Positions 1 through 8,589 are shown, counted from the first letter of the stretch. The stretch: DNA of 64,000 nt from Cognataquiflexum nitidum (GCF_022538055.1 NZ_JAKZAM010000011.1:62001-126000); one strand, 5' to 3'. Numbers and translations are program-made. The notes: generated from the letters alone by a model not told the origin.

Positions 1-1
1 A

Positions 2-694
2 AACAGGGATAAAATTTCCCTTTCTGATGCCCAAGCCGAGAAAATCAAAAAAATCCACAGTACCAATGCCGCCGACTTCAGTACACTCAAATGGGATTTG
101 GATGCGGCCACTGAAAAGCTGAAAAAACTGTTAGCAACATCCAAACCTGATGCGGTAGCTGTTTCCAAACAGATGGATGTTGTTTTGGACATAGAAAATC
201 GCTTGAAGAAAAAGCAGCTCAGTACATTGGTGGCCATAAAAAATGAGCTGACAGAAAACCAACAAGCTTCTTTGAATGGATCCAAAAATTGGATGTTATA
301 TGCTTCTCCGGCAAAGATTCCATCTACATTTCAAAGCACAAGTCCACAATTCAGAGTTGGTACAGGGCCAATAGATTCTGATGGCAGCTTTGCACAAGAA
401 CGTGTAAATGGCATAACTGTCACACCTAACTCCTCAGACTCATACGTTATAAACTCAGATCCAAAGTCTAAGATTTATCTCCAAATGGATCCAAAATCTA
501 AAGGGGATAAACCGGTATACTACCTAAAAACGAAAAATGGATTGGAGGAATTTTTCGATTTTGATAATATCAACCCTGATAATATTCAAAGTATTGAAGT
601 CCTAAAGGGTGAAACAGCAACAATTAAACTAGGTGATAAAGCCAAAAACGGAGCAATCATTATCACCTTAAAAAAAGACAAGCAGGAGGAGTAG
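2..694 (+). CDS. Spy/CpxP-like helical protein with C-terminal plug-like domain, 5' partial
   Basis: The frame is open to the left edge (codons from base 2, beginning NRDKISLSDAQAEK), so the true start lies outside the window. The TTG at 98 is internal. The first 90 or so residues are charged and helical, with two LS/LT..Q-type turns (LSDAQAEKI and LTENQQASL) like the Spy/CpxP/zinc-resistance-associated periplasmic family. The last 60 residues contain NINPDNIQSIEVLKGETA followed by KNGAIIITLKK. This closely resembles the TonB-receptor plug segment that Bacteroidota also attach to other cell-surface proteins. The middle is low in recognisable features. The combination suggests an envelope protein that senses or binds something in the periplasm. 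The function is not established. A strong terminator follows the stop at once. Confidence 0.6.
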   Translation, partial: NRDKISLSDAQAEKIKKIHSTNAADFSTLKWDLDAATEKLKKLLATSKPDAVAVSKQMDVVLDIENRLKKKQLSTLVAIKNELTENQQASLNGSKNWMLYASPAKIPSTFQSTSPQFRVGTGPIDSDGSFAQERVNGITVTPNSSDSYVINSDPKSKIYLQMDPKSKGDKPVYYLKTKNGLEEFFDFDNINPDNIQSIEVLKGETATIKLGDKAKNGAIIITLKKDKQEE

Positions 695-707
695 GAGAAG
701 TGAAACT

Positions 708-757
708 GAATAGACCTTTGAGGTTTTTTCAAACCTCGAAGGTCTATTCTTTTTTAA
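708..757 (+). terminator. Rho-independent terminator of the Spy-like gene
   Basis: The arms 708-726 and 731-749 are a near-perfect 19-bp inverted repeat with a 4-base loop, followed by TTTTTT. It lies 13 bp after the stop codon of the plus-strand gene. Confidence 0.85.
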
Positions 758-768
758 ATTAATCCCAA

Positions 769-797
769 AACCCTCGAGGTCGAAAAGACCTCAAGGG
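769..797 (-). terminator. Hairpin at the 3' end of the DUF885 gene
   Basis: The arms around ccctcgaggtc and gacctcaaggg enclose a short A-rich loop and include the stop codon of the minus-strand gene (791-793). On the minus strand the stem is followed by TTTTGGGATT, a weak T-tract, so termination from the right is plausible. The TTTTTT run of the neighbouring plus-strand terminator lies further on. Confidence 0.45.
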
Positions 798-2479
798 TTC
801 AAAAACCTCCAGTTACTCTTAAAATTCCTTGGAAGATTTTCTTCCTTCATCCTTGCTCGGAGGAGTTCGATAGGCATGTAGTTTTGGCTGATAAAGAAAT
901 CATGGAATTGCTTTTCGGTCATTTTTCCCGAGGCCAACATCTCGTTTTTCAAAGCATAGACCTGTAATCCCCCGATCATATACGCCAACTGGTACAGTGG
1001 GCCATAACTTCCTTCAAATGACCTTCTGACTTCCGCTTCTGCATTGGCCCGCTCGTGACCGACTTTGTCCACTAGGAAATCGATGCATTGCTGTGGTGTC
1101 CATTTGCCAAGGTGGTAATTGAGCGAAAAGACAATCCTTGCCGCCCGGTGCATTCTCCAAAACAACATGCCTACTTTGTCTTCGGCATTTCTTGGGAAAT
1201 TCTTGTCCCAAAGGTTAAACTCCCAATACAAAGTCCATCCCTCTACCCAAAAGGGCGTATTGAACATCCTTCGGTGAGGGAAATGGCGCTGATTCATGAA
1301 TTGCTGCATGTGGTGTCCGGGAATCAGTTCATGCTGTACTGTTGCCCTGGAGAAGTGGGGATTGTTTCCGCGCATGCTCATCATTTTGTCGGCATGGGAC
1401 ATTTCGGACGTGGGATAGGAGATGATGATCGTCTCCCCACCCAAAAAGAAGGGACTGACTTTTTGCCTTTCTGCCGACATCATAGAAGTCCGCCAGGTTT
1501 CTTTGGCCATTTCTGGAATGGTCATCAAGTCTCTTTCCTCCAAAAAGGTGATCGCTTCCTCTGCCATTTCGGTGACCATCTGCGGCCATTCTCCGGCAGG
1601 AACGTAGGTATTTTTCACTTTCTCCAAAGCGGCTTTCCAGTCGTTGCCAAATCCCATTTCCTGCGAGGCTTTTAACATTTCGCGTTCACACCAGGCATAT
1701 TGCTTTTCCCCTTCTGCCAAAAGTTCTTCCGCAGTATAGGGAATCATGTTGTAAGCGAGTTCCTTTTCGATGGCTACTTTTCCCACCACTTTGCCGATGA
1801 TTCCCGAACCGTCATCCTTGACCACGGTATTTTCAAAGTGGTTTTTCAAAAATTCCCCATAGGCTTTTAAGCTTTTGTTCATACTAGCCATGGGTTCCTT
1901 CATCCACCAAGTGAATTCAGGGTCATAGTCAAAGTAGAATTTGTAAGCTTCTTCTGTACTTTTTCTCATCGCCTCTACTACTTGGGAAGCAAGTTCCGCT
2001 TTTTGCCAACTGTCGTAAGGCTTGCTTTTTTTGCTTTGCTCCCATTTGCTTTTCATGGCCATTTCGACTTGGGTAAAAGTAGCCGCCAATTCCTGTGCAT
2101 TGGGTTTGATGGCCATCCTTCTTGCCTGATAGAATTTTTCCAGTGGGGCCACAAAGTCCACCACATTTTTTACGTCTTTATATTCTTCAAAAGCAGCAGA
2201 ATGAAAGTAACTTTCCTTTTCAAGGTAATTTTTAAAAATCTGATAGTCCAGTTTGCCATCGGCCGAATAAGAATCATAAGGCATATTCTCGAGGGCTTTC
2301 AGCCAATCAAGATACAGGCGGCCGATCCTTTCAAAATATTCATCAGAAAGTGGATTGTTATATTTTCTGTTGAGTGCAGTACGGTCCGCCTGATAGCTCA
2401 TGATGGCAGGATAGAGTTCGGAGGCGGATACCTGCCAAGCCATCAGGAACATGAGGGAAATAAGGAGCAGTTTTTTCAT
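791..2479 (-). CDS. DUF885 family putative metallopeptidase, secreted
   Basis: This is a 562-residue protein if started at the ATG at 2479, which begins MKKLLLISLMFLMAWQVSAS, a clean signal peptide ending at a Ser-Ala-Ser site. An upstream ATG at 2527 would add 16 residues before the signal and is less likely. The body is a mostly helical DUF885 protein. About residues 383-390 carry HELIPGHH, an HExxxGH-like zinc motif of the gluzincin type, followed about 30 residues later by FWVEGWTLYWE, which may supply a further ligand. DUF885 proteins are thought to be peptidases, but substrates are poorly known. It is transcribed away from the ATPase gene behind it. A role in extracytoplasmic peptide breakdown is inferred only. 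Confidence 0.8.
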   Translation of the reverse strand: MKKLLLISLMFLMAWQVSASELYPAIMSYQADRTALNRKYNNPLSDEYFERIGRLYLDWLKALENMPYDSYSADGKLDYQIFKNYLEKESYFHSAAFEEYKDVKNVVDFVAPLEKFYQARRMAIKPNAQELAATFTQVEMAMKSKWEQSKKSKPYDSWQKAELASQVVEAMRKSTEEAYKFYFDYDPEFTWWMKEPMASMNKSLKAYGEFLKNHFENTVVKDDGSGIIGKVVGKVAIEKELAYNMIPYTAEELLAEGEKQYAWCEREMLKASQEMGFGNDWKAALEKVKNTYVPAGEWPQMVTEMAEEAITFLEERDLMTIPEMAKETWRTSMMSAERQKVSPFFLGGETIIISYPTSEMSHADKMMSMRGNNPHFSRATVQHELIPGHHMQQFMNQRHFPHRRMFNTPFWVEGWTLYWEFNLWDKNFPRNAEDKVGMLFWRMHRAARIVFSLNYHLGKWTPQQCIDFLVDKVGHERANAEAEVRRSFEGSYGPLYQLAYMIGGLQVYALKNEMLASGKMTEKQFHDFFISQNYMPIELLRARMKEENLPRNFKSNWRFLNP

Positions 2480-2564
2480 AGGTTTTGAAAATGGATTTGT
2501 TTGCGGAATGATTTCGGAGAGAGACATTTTTTTTCTAAAAGGATTTTTAATTTCCTAAGCCCAT

Positions 2565-3701
2565 TTATTCCTCCATAAACAAGGTATAGAAGTTCTCAGG
2601 AGTGATGATGGAAAATTTTGTATCTGGATATGTTTCAAGAAATATTTTTGGGATTTTATGTTTGGATGAAGAATTAAATTTGAATTCAAAGCAGTGGAAT
2701 TTTCCATCCACTTCCTCCAGGTAATCTATTTCTTGTTGGTCATAAGTCCTCCAAAAATAGGAATTTACGAAGCGCCGGTGATTTTCATTGAATTTTATCC
2801 GTTCACTGATACAGAAATTTTCCCATAAACCACCGGTATCTGTTCTTAACTCTACAGCATTGAAATTCCTGATAACTGCATTTCTTATACCCACATCATA
2901 AAAATATATCTTTTGGCTTTTGTTAATTTCTTTGCGCAGATTTCTGCTGAATGAGGTTAACCGAAACAATACAAAAGATTTTTCTAATAAATCAAGATAC
3001 CGTTTGATGGTATTGACATTTGTCCCTGTAATTTGCGCTAACTCATTTAAGGAGGATTCACTTCCTGTCTGTAATGCTACAGCCTTGAGGAGTTTTTGTA
3101 AGAGCTCCGGTTTTTTGATGTCCTCAAATTGAAGTAAATCTTTATATAGGTAGTTGGAACTGATTTCCATCAATTCTTCAATTTTTTCATTTCCATCTGC
3201 CAAAAAAACCTGTGGATACAGCCCGTACCTTAGATTTTGGCTAAGGGATGCTTTGATCCTGATTAGATCCTCTGTTTGATGGATTTCCTCAAGGGAAAAT
3301 GGTAATAATAAAAACTGACGGGATCTTCCGGTCAACGGTTCTGAAATTCTGCTCGAAAGTTCGAAACTTGATGATCCCGTAGCTAGAAACTGCACATTGG
3401 GAAATGTATCTACCAGTACTTTGAGGACTATACCGATATTTTCAATATTCTGGGCCTCATCAAAAACCACAAGCTTATTTTGCCCAATAAAATCTTTCAA
3501 AAGAACCGAATTAGTCGTATTGAGTACATCTTTGAATTCCTGGAGTTCACAATTGATATAGGCAGATTCTTGAGGATAATTTTCCAATAATTTTTTAACC
3601 AATGTAGTTTTACCTGTTCTTCTGGCCCCATAAAGAATGATCACCTTTCCCTTGAAAAGGTTCTGAACCAACAGTGTGAATATTTTCCTTTCAATTTCCA
3701 T
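2565..3701 (-). CDS. ATP-binding protein with AAA_14 and DUF4143 domains
   Basis: This 378-residue protein has a Walker A at residues 23-31 (YGARRTGKTT), a Walker B around residue 80 (KLVVFDEAQN) and a TGSSS sensor-like segment at about 107-111. After a helical, winged-helix-like middle it ends in a DUF4143 domain (GLWENFCISE, then EIDYLEEVDGKFHCFEFKF), whose DYLE..E.K pattern resembles a PDDEXK-like fold. Members of this family are abundant in Bacteroidota and archaea. Their cellular role is not settled; DNA-related or mobile-element functions have been proposed. It stands alone with its own upstream gap and is probably unrelated to the flanking genes. Confidence 0.8.
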   Translation of the reverse strand: MEIERKIFTLLVQNLFKGKVIILYGARRTGKTTLVKKLLENYPQESAYINCELQEFKDVLNTTNSVLLKDFIGQNKLVVFDEAQNIENIGIVLKVLVDTFPNVQFLATGSSSFELSSRISEPLTGRSRQFLLLPFSLEEIHQTEDLIRIKASLSQNLRYGLYPQVFLADGNEKIEELMEISSNYLYKDLLQFEDIKKPELLQKLLKAVALQTGSESSLNELAQITGTNVNTIKRYLDLLEKSFVLFRLTSFSRNLRKEINKSQKIYFYDVGIRNAVIRNFNAVELRTDTGGLWENFCISERIKFNENHRRFVNSYFWRTYDQQEIDYLEEVDGKFHCFEFKFNSSSKHKIPKIFLETYPDTKFSIITPENFYTLFMEE

Positions 3702-3811
3702 TTTAAAAACTGGTATTGTAACTCATAAATTTAGCTAAAAATATGAAGTTGACTTCATGTTTTTAGCTAAATTTGTGAATTTAAGGTTTTGATTCGGAGA
3801 AAATTTTAGAC

Positions 3812-4690
3812 TTATCCTTGAAACCTATGCTTCATTCGAAAGTTTTTTGGGGTCTCCTGCCTGAATTTTTTAAATGCCCTATTAAAGTAAGAAAGATTTT
3901 GGAATCCCGTCTGAAAAGCAATTTGGGAAATCGATAAGTCCGTTTCCTGAAGCAGGTGACAGGACTTGTGAATACGGAGTTCATTCAGGAATTCGGTATA
4001 GGTCTTGCCTGTCCGCTCCTTGAAAAACCGGCAGAATGCTTCCTTGCTCATGTTGGCGGTTTCAGCTACTTCCTTGAGGCTGATGTTGCGGTGGTTCTCA
4101 GCAAGGATAAAAGCCATGACATTGCCCATGCGCTTACCTTCAAGTTCAGAATAATCCCTGATAGGAAGTAAGCGGTTAAGTGGTAGCATTGCATGGGGTT
4201 GTTGCAAGTACCGGATCATTTCCAAGGCTGCCAGGACTTTTTCCATCCCTGTTTTTAAGGCAAATGTCCGGATGCTGTTTTTAAGGAATTCCTGATTTTC
4301 GCACTTGACCACGTAGCATCCTTTGATGGCGTTGACCCATTGTCTGAGTTCCAGAAATTCTTCTACTTCCCAGATTCCTTTACCGAGCGCCTCAAAATCA
4401 AAGAAGATCGTGTTGCTGACGGATTTGATGGAATTGGTTTTTTGGAAGTATTCCTCATCAGAACGGAAGACATGCGGCACATTTGAACCAAGCAGGTAAA
4501 TATCTCCCGGTTCAAACCTCCCCAGATAATCCCCAACCATCAGTTGGCCTTTTCCCTCCAAGATGAGAGTAAGTTGCCACTCAGGATGCTGGTGGAGTTT
4601 GTCATAGAAGTGACTCCCTTCATCCACCTGGAAGCGGACAAATTCCTTTTGTGATTTGGGGATTTTGAAGGGGATAATTTTTAGACTCAT
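3812..4690 (-). CDS. AraC family transcriptional regulator, probable regulator of the hydroxyproline genes
   Basis: The 292-residue protein has an N-terminal cupin-like sensor (about 1-130, including HPEWQLTLILEGKGQLMVGD) and a C-terminal double helix-turn-helix (about 195-290, with ISLKEVAETANMSKEAFCRFF and ISQIAFQTGFQNLSYFNRAFKKF, the usual AraC/XylS signature). It is divergent from the hydroxyproline catabolic row, with about 295 bp between the starts. Local control of that row in response to hydroxyproline or an intermediate is a reasonable inference. Paired direct repeats in the shared gap (4859 and 4904) are candidate binding sites. Confidence 0.85.
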   Translation of the reverse strand: MSLKIIPFKIPKSQKEFVRFQVDEGSHFYDKLHQHPEWQLTLILEGKGQLMVGDYLGRFEPGDIYLLGSNVPHVFRSDEEYFQKTNSIKSVSNTIFFDFEALGKGIWEVEEFLELRQWVNAIKGCYVVKCENQEFLKNSIRTFALKTGMEKVLAALEMIRYLQQPHAMLPLNRLLPIRDYSELEGKRMGNVMAFILAENHRNISLKEVAETANMSKEAFCRFFKERTGKTYTEFLNELRIHKSCHLLQETDLSISQIAFQTGFQNLSYFNRAFKKFRQETPKNFRMKHRFQG

Positions 4691-4691
4691 A

Positions 4692-4746
4692 TTTTAGAAG
4701 CGAGAAGCGAGAAGCGAGAAGCGAGAGGCAAGAAGCGAGAAACAAG
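4692..4746. repeat. Degenerate tandem repeat of the 7-mer gagaagc
   Basis: About seven consecutive copies of agaagcg with later drift (gaggcaa, gaaacaa) lie directly behind the AraC start codon. A second, more degraded block of the same unit is at 9589-9630, after the epimerase gene. There are no spacers, so this is not a CRISPR. Confidence 0.85.
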
Positions 4747-4818
4747 GGAGTAGAAGGCACTGTCTAGTTTTTCATGCACCTAGCCAAACAAAATAATGGT
4801 TAAAATCGATTATAGTGG

Positions 4819-4848
4819 CTGTCGACTGTCGACCATGGACTATGGACT
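4819..4848. repeat. Phrase repeat of the gtcgactgtcgaccatgg type
   Basis: Short overlapping units ctgtcgac, gaccatgg and gactatgg run together here. A related block with ccatag, gactatag and gaccatgg occurs at 18294-18339, in another intergenic gap. Confidence 0.6.
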
Positions 4849-4858
4849 AATTAATTTT

Positions 4859-4916
4859 CAATATGATATTAATTTATTTTTACCAAAATATCTAATTCAA
4901 AATCAATATGGTATTA
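4859..4916. promoter_or_regulatory. Two direct repeats, candidate AraC operator half-sites
   Basis: CAATATGATATTA (4859-4871) and CAATATGGTATTA (4904-4916) differ at one base and lie 45 bp apart in the gap between the divergent AraC gene and the first catabolic gene. AraC-type regulators commonly bind direct repeats. Assigning these to the neighbouring regulator is inference. Confidence 0.45.
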
Positions 4917-4958
4917 CTATTGACTAATCAAGTGTAAGTATCAAGCCATTAATCGCTT

Positions 4959-4966
4959 TACCTTTG
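4959..4966 (+). promoter_or_regulatory. Candidate -7 element for the hydroxyproline operon
   Basis: TACCTTTG matches the Bacteroidota -7 consensus TAnnTTTG and lies 20 bp before the ATG at 4986. No TTG is seen at the expected -33 distance, which would fit an activator-dependent promoter. Confidence 0.4.
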
Positions 4967-4985
4967 GTTAAAAAAAGAAAAGAAT

Positions 4986-5876
4986 ATGAATTGGCAAGGT
5001 GTATTTCCGGCAGTGACGACCAAATTCCATCAGGATGGAAGCTTGGACATGGACATGTTTTTCAAAAACCTTGATGCGCAGCTCGAAGCAGGCGTACACG
5101 GTATCATCCTCGGAGGCACGTTGGGTGAATCCTCGGTACTTAGCTTGGAGGAAAAAATCCAATTGACAACCGAAACGGTAAAGTATGTCAATGGCAAAGT
5201 TCCTGTGATCCTAAATATCGCAGAAGGAGCCACGCGAGATGCTATATTTTGGGCACACAAGGCAAAGGAAATGGGCGCTTCAGGTTTGATGCTATTGCCT
5301 CCGATGCGGTATGGTTCTGATGCAAGAGAGACCGTCGCTTACTTCAAGGCAGTGGCCAACAGTACAGATTTGCCGATCATGATCTATAACAATCCGGTGG
5401 ATTATAAGACTTTGGTGACCTTGGCCATGTTTGAGGAATTGACCGATTGCCCAAATATCCAAGCCGTCAAAGAATCCACAAGAGATATCTCCAATGTGAC
5501 AAGGATGAGAAACCTATTTGGTGACAGGTTCAAAATCCTCTGCGGAGTTGATACATTGGCGATGGAAGAATTGCTGATGAGTGCTGACGGGTGGGTTGCC
5601 GGATTGGTTTGTGCTTTTCCAAAAGAGACTGTAGCCGTCTATAACCTCGTGAAGGCCGGAAAGACAGAAGAGGCTTTAAAAATCTACCGTTGGTTCTTAC
5701 CTTTATTGGAACTCGATATCCATCCGAAGTTGGTGCAGTACATCAAGCTCGCAGAGCAGATGGCTGGCATCGGGACAGAATGGGTTCGCGCTCCAAGACT
5801 GACTTTGATCGGGGAAGAAAGGGTAAAAATCGAGAACATCATCAAAGTGGGATTGGAACACAGACCGAATTTGTAA
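4986..5876 (+). CDS. DapA-family aldolase/deaminase, probable 1-pyrroline-4-hydroxy-2-carboxylate deaminase
   Basis: The 296-residue TIM-barrel protein belongs to the dihydrodipicolinate synthase/N-acetylneuraminate lyase family. It shows GGTLGES (43-49), the conserved Tyr in IYNNP (Tyr134) and the Schiff-base Lys in AVKES (Lys162). By context (hydroxyproline epimerase, D-amino-acid dehydrogenase and semialdehyde dehydrogenase on the same strand) the likely reaction is deamination and dehydration of 1-pyrroline-4-hydroxy-2-carboxylate to alpha-ketoglutarate semialdehyde in the cytoplasm. It is the first gene of the row. Without the context it could be any DapA-family lyase, including true dapA, but the neighbourhood argues against lysine biosynthesis. 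Confidence 0.8.
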   Translation: MNWQGVFPAVTTKFHQDGSLDMDMFFKNLDAQLEAGVHGIILGGTLGESSVLSLEEKIQLTTETVKYVNGKVPVILNIAEGATRDAIFWAHKAKEMGASGLMLLPPMRYGSDARETVAYFKAVANSTDLPIMIYNNPVDYKTLVTLAMFEELTDCPNIQAVKESTRDISNVTRMRNLFGDRFKILCGVDTLAMEELLMSADGWVAGLVCAFPKETVAVYNLVKAGKTEEALKIYRWFLPLLELDIHPKLVQYIKLAEQMAGIGTEWVRAPRLTLIGEERVKIENIIKVGLEHRPNL

Positions 5877-6119
5877 TACGATTTACGAATTAAAGGATTT
5901 ACGATTTACGGGCACCAAGAACAATGTACCAAGTACGAAGTAGGTATGGAAGCACGAAGTACAATGGACGATGTGGGGTGAACTTTAATTGGTTTCTTGG
6001 CCTTTTGATTTGAAGAATCTGGATGTCACAAAACTCGACAACTTGATAACTCGACAACAATTACAACAAATAGAACCATTACAACCAATAACCAATTAAC
6101 CATTAACCAAACTCCTCTC
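5877..6119. repeat. Intergenic gap filled with phrase-like repeats
   Basis: Most of this gap consists of short recurring phrases. They are atttacga units (5880-5910), accaagtacgaagta-type units (5913-5962), ctcgacaac/ttgataac units (6034-6060) and accaata/accatta units (6074-6110). The same phrase families return at 9640-9805 and 53587-53680. No gene or clear promoter is visible in it. Confidence 0.65.
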
Positions 6120-7565
6120 ATGACCTACGACCAGATTTTTGCCAAAGCACAGGAAGCATTTTTGTTTTATAAAAACCTTCCAGGAAAAGAGAAAGCGGCT
6201 TTTCTCAGAAAAATCGCTGACGGATTGGAAGCTGAAAAAGCAACCCTTATCCCTTTGGCATCCAAAGAATCCAACCTTCCCGAAGGAAGGATTACCGGTG
6301 AACTTGGAAGGACCACAGGTCAAATCCGCTTGTTTGCAAAGTTGGTGGAGGAAGGAAGTTGGGTGGAAGCAACCATCGACCATGCAGATCCAAACCGCAC
6401 TCCGGCACCAAAACCGGATATCCGAAGGTTTTTGACACCACTCGGTCCGGTCGTCGTATTTGGAGCGAGTAATTTTCCCTTGGCATTTTCTACAGCCGGA
6501 GGCGACACCGTTTCTGCCTTGGCGGCAGGTTGTCCGGTCATCTACAAAGCACATCCTGCCCATCCGGAGACTTCCAAACTTGTCGCCCAGGTCATTCATA
6601 GAGCGGTCGTAGATTCAGCTTTGCCGGATGGAATATTTCAGCATGTGGAAGGTGGCGCCAAAGAAGGACAAGCCTTGGCAGTCCATCCGATTGCAAAAGC
6701 CATCGCATTTACCGGTTCACATTATGGTGGCATGGCACTGTTCAAGACAGCCAGCCAAAGGAACGAACCGATTCCTGTTTACGCCGAAATGGGTTCTGTG
6801 AATCCTATTTTCACTTTCGAGCAAAAACTTTCTAAGGACATCGCAGGAAGTGCCAAAGCATTTATCTCCTGTTTGACCCTTGGAGTGGGGCAGTTCTGTA
6901 CCAATCCGGGTTTGATATTTGTCCCCAAAACACTGCAAAAAGAATTTGCCGCAGCAATAAAATCAGAAATCGAGGACATAGCCGCAGCACCGATGCTGCA
7001 TGAAGGCATTGCGGATGCTTATTACAACGCACTCCAATACCTTCAGGGACGTGAGGAACTCGAGTGGGTGAAAGTTGCCGCAGCCAAAGACCTGATCAAA
7101 GGCCATCCTGCCTTGGCAAAAATCAAAGCCAAAGATTGGTTGGGAGATGACAAATTTCAACAGGAAGTCTTCGGGGCATTTGCACTGATGGTGGTGTATG
7201 AAGGGGAAGATGATTTGCTTGCCATAGCCGAAAAACTCCATGGACAGTTGACGATTACCATTTGGGCGGAAGAAGAAGAACTCAGCGATAAACTTTTTCT
7301 GATCAATCTTCTTGAGGAGAAATGCGGCAGAATGCTGTACAAAGGCGTTCCGACCGGTGTGGAAGTAGGATATGCCATGCAGCATGGCGGTCCATATCCG
7401 TCTACCTCTGACAGCAGAAGTACTTCCGTCGGTGTCTATGCGATCAAGAGATTTGCAAGACCGATAGCTTTCCAAGACATGCCTGATATCTTATTGCCGG
7501 ATGCGCTGAGAGAAAGCAATCCCTTGGCGATTTGGAGGACTGTTAACGGGGAATTTAAAAAGTAA
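6120..7565 (+). CDS. Aldehyde dehydrogenase (NADP+), probable alpha-ketoglutarate semialdehyde dehydrogenase
   Basis: The 481-residue ALDH-superfamily protein has the Rossmann and oxyanion segment VVVFGASNFPLAFS (Asn118), the cofactor segment YKAHPAHPETS (Lys143), FTGSHYGG (198-204), the general base Glu in AEMGSVNPIF (Glu223) and the nucleophile Cys in GQFCTNPGL (Cys260). This form without the usual EPSEE-like features is typical of the ketoglutarate-semialdehyde dehydrogenases used in hydroxyproline and pentose/uronate oxidation. It would oxidise the semialdehyde to 2-oxoglutarate for the TCA cycle. It follows the DapA-like gene after a repeat-filled gap of 243 bp, so it may have its own promoter or be read through. 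Confidence 0.85.
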   Translation: MTYDQIFAKAQEAFLFYKNLPGKEKAAFLRKIADGLEAEKATLIPLASKESNLPEGRITGELGRTTGQIRLFAKLVEEGSWVEATIDHADPNRTPAPKPDIRRFLTPLGPVVVFGASNFPLAFSTAGGDTVSALAAGCPVIYKAHPAHPETSKLVAQVIHRAVVDSALPDGIFQHVEGGAKEGQALAVHPIAKAIAFTGSHYGGMALFKTASQRNEPIPVYAEMGSVNPIFTFEQKLSKDIAGSAKAFISCLTLGVGQFCTNPGLIFVPKTLQKEFAAAIKSEIEDIAAAPMLHEGIADAYYNALQYLQGREELEWVKVAAAKDLIKGHPALAKIKAKDWLGDDKFQQEVFGAFALMVVYEGEDDLLAIAEKLHGQLTITIWAEEEELSDKLFLINLLEEKCGRMLYKGVPTGVEVGYAMQHGGPYPSTSDSRSTSVGVYAIKRFARPIAFQDMPDILLPDALRESNPLAIWRTVNGEFKK

Positions 7566-7586
7566 ATTCTAAAGTGTAAGTCTTAT

Positions 7587-8588
7587 ATGCAGTTACCAAA
7601 CCGGAATTATATTGACTTAATCGATAGAATTGGCTTTACAATTCTAAGGGCTAGGGAAAATGCAATTAGGGCTGTTAATCTTGAGTTGGTAATATCCAAC
7701 TGGGAGATTGGAAAGAATATTGTGGAATTTGAACAAGGGGGCAAAGAAAAAGCCGAATATGGTAGTGCATTATTGACTAATCTTTCGAAGGATCTAAAAT
7801 CCAAATATGGAAAAGGTTTTAGTAAGAGTAATATTTACCTTTTTAGACTCTTTTACATCAAATATCCAATTTTCCAGACAGTGTCTGGAAAATTGAGTTG
7901 GAGTCATTACGCTGAATTATTATCTATTTCAGACGATCTTGAAAGGAATTCTTATGAAAAACAAAGTGAAAAAGATAATTGGAGTTTTCGGGAATTAAAG
8001 GGACAAATAAATTCAGCATTATTTCAACGGATTGCTTTGAGCAAAGATAAAGCCGGGGTATTGGAATTGGCAAGGGATGGTCATGAGGTCCTAATTCCAA
8101 ATGACATTATCAAAGATCCTTACATTTTTGAGTTTTTGCAGATTCCGCAAAATGAGATTGTAAAAGAAAAAGGATTAGAGGAATTATTGGTCAATAACCT
8201 ACAAAAGTTTCTGTTAGAGCTTGGAAAAGGATTTTCTTTTGTCGGTCAGCAATATAAAATTACACTTGATAATGAACATTATTTTATTGACCTGGTTTTT
8301 TATCACCGGATTCTAAAATGCTTTGTATTGGTTGATTTAAAAACAAGAAGGGTAAAGCACCAGGATATTGGTCAAATGAACCTTTACTTAAACTACTTCT
8401 TGGAGGAGGAAAACACTGAAGGGGAAAATCCGCCGGTGGGAATCATTATCGCTGCTGATAAAAATGAACTCCTAGTAAAATACGCAACTGGTGGTATTTC
8501 AAATAAAATATTTGTTTCAAAATATCAGCTTTACCTACCAAACCGTGAAGTTTTGGAGGAAAAAATCAAAGAAATAATAAGTAAGTAA
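7587..8588 (+). CDS. DUF1016/YhcG-like PDDEXK nuclease-domain protein
   Basis: The 333-residue protein has an N-terminal DUF1016-type helical domain (IDRIGFTILRARENAIRAVN, then SWSHYAELLSI) and a C-terminal nuclease-like domain (FIDLVFYHRILKCFVLVDLKT), where D..(x)n..D-x-K gives the PDDEXK pattern, followed by HQDIGQMNLYLNYF. YhcG-like proteins are widespread. Some are linked to restriction systems or to junction-type DNA cleavage, but the role is unproven. It lies 21 bp after the dehydrogenase and 1 bp before the epimerase start, so it is translated within the hydroxyproline row. It has no evident metabolic connection. The gene looks intact and is more AT-rich than its neighbours, which suggests a later insertion. 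Confidence 0.85.
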   Translation: MQLPNRNYIDLIDRIGFTILRARENAIRAVNLELVISNWEIGKNIVEFEQGGKEKAEYGSALLTNLSKDLKSKYGKGFSKSNIYLFRLFYIKYPIFQTVSGKLSWSHYAELLSISDDLERNSYEKQSEKDNWSFRELKGQINSALFQRIALSKDKAGVLELARDGHEVLIPNDIIKDPYIFEFLQIPQNEIVKEKGLEELLVNNLQKFLLELGKGFSFVGQQYKITLDNEHYFIDLVFYHRILKCFVLVDLKTRRVKHQDIGQMNLYLNYFLEEENTEGENPPVGIIIAADKNELLVKYATGGISNKIFVSKYQLYLPNREVLEEKIKEIISK

Positions 8589-8589
8589 T

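Noticed and set aside
1088..1675. Long plus-strand frame opposite the DUF885 gene
   Set aside because: It is a mirror of a well-supported gene on the other strand, with unnatural composition (many Cys, His and Phe) and no family features.
4692..4746. Possible CRISPR array
   Set aside because: The unit is only 7 bp, copies touch each other and there are no spacers or cas genes.
6963..7475. 170-residue minus-strand frame over the aldehyde dehydrogenase
   Set aside because: It is a shadow frame of a conserved enzyme with no signal or domain of its own.
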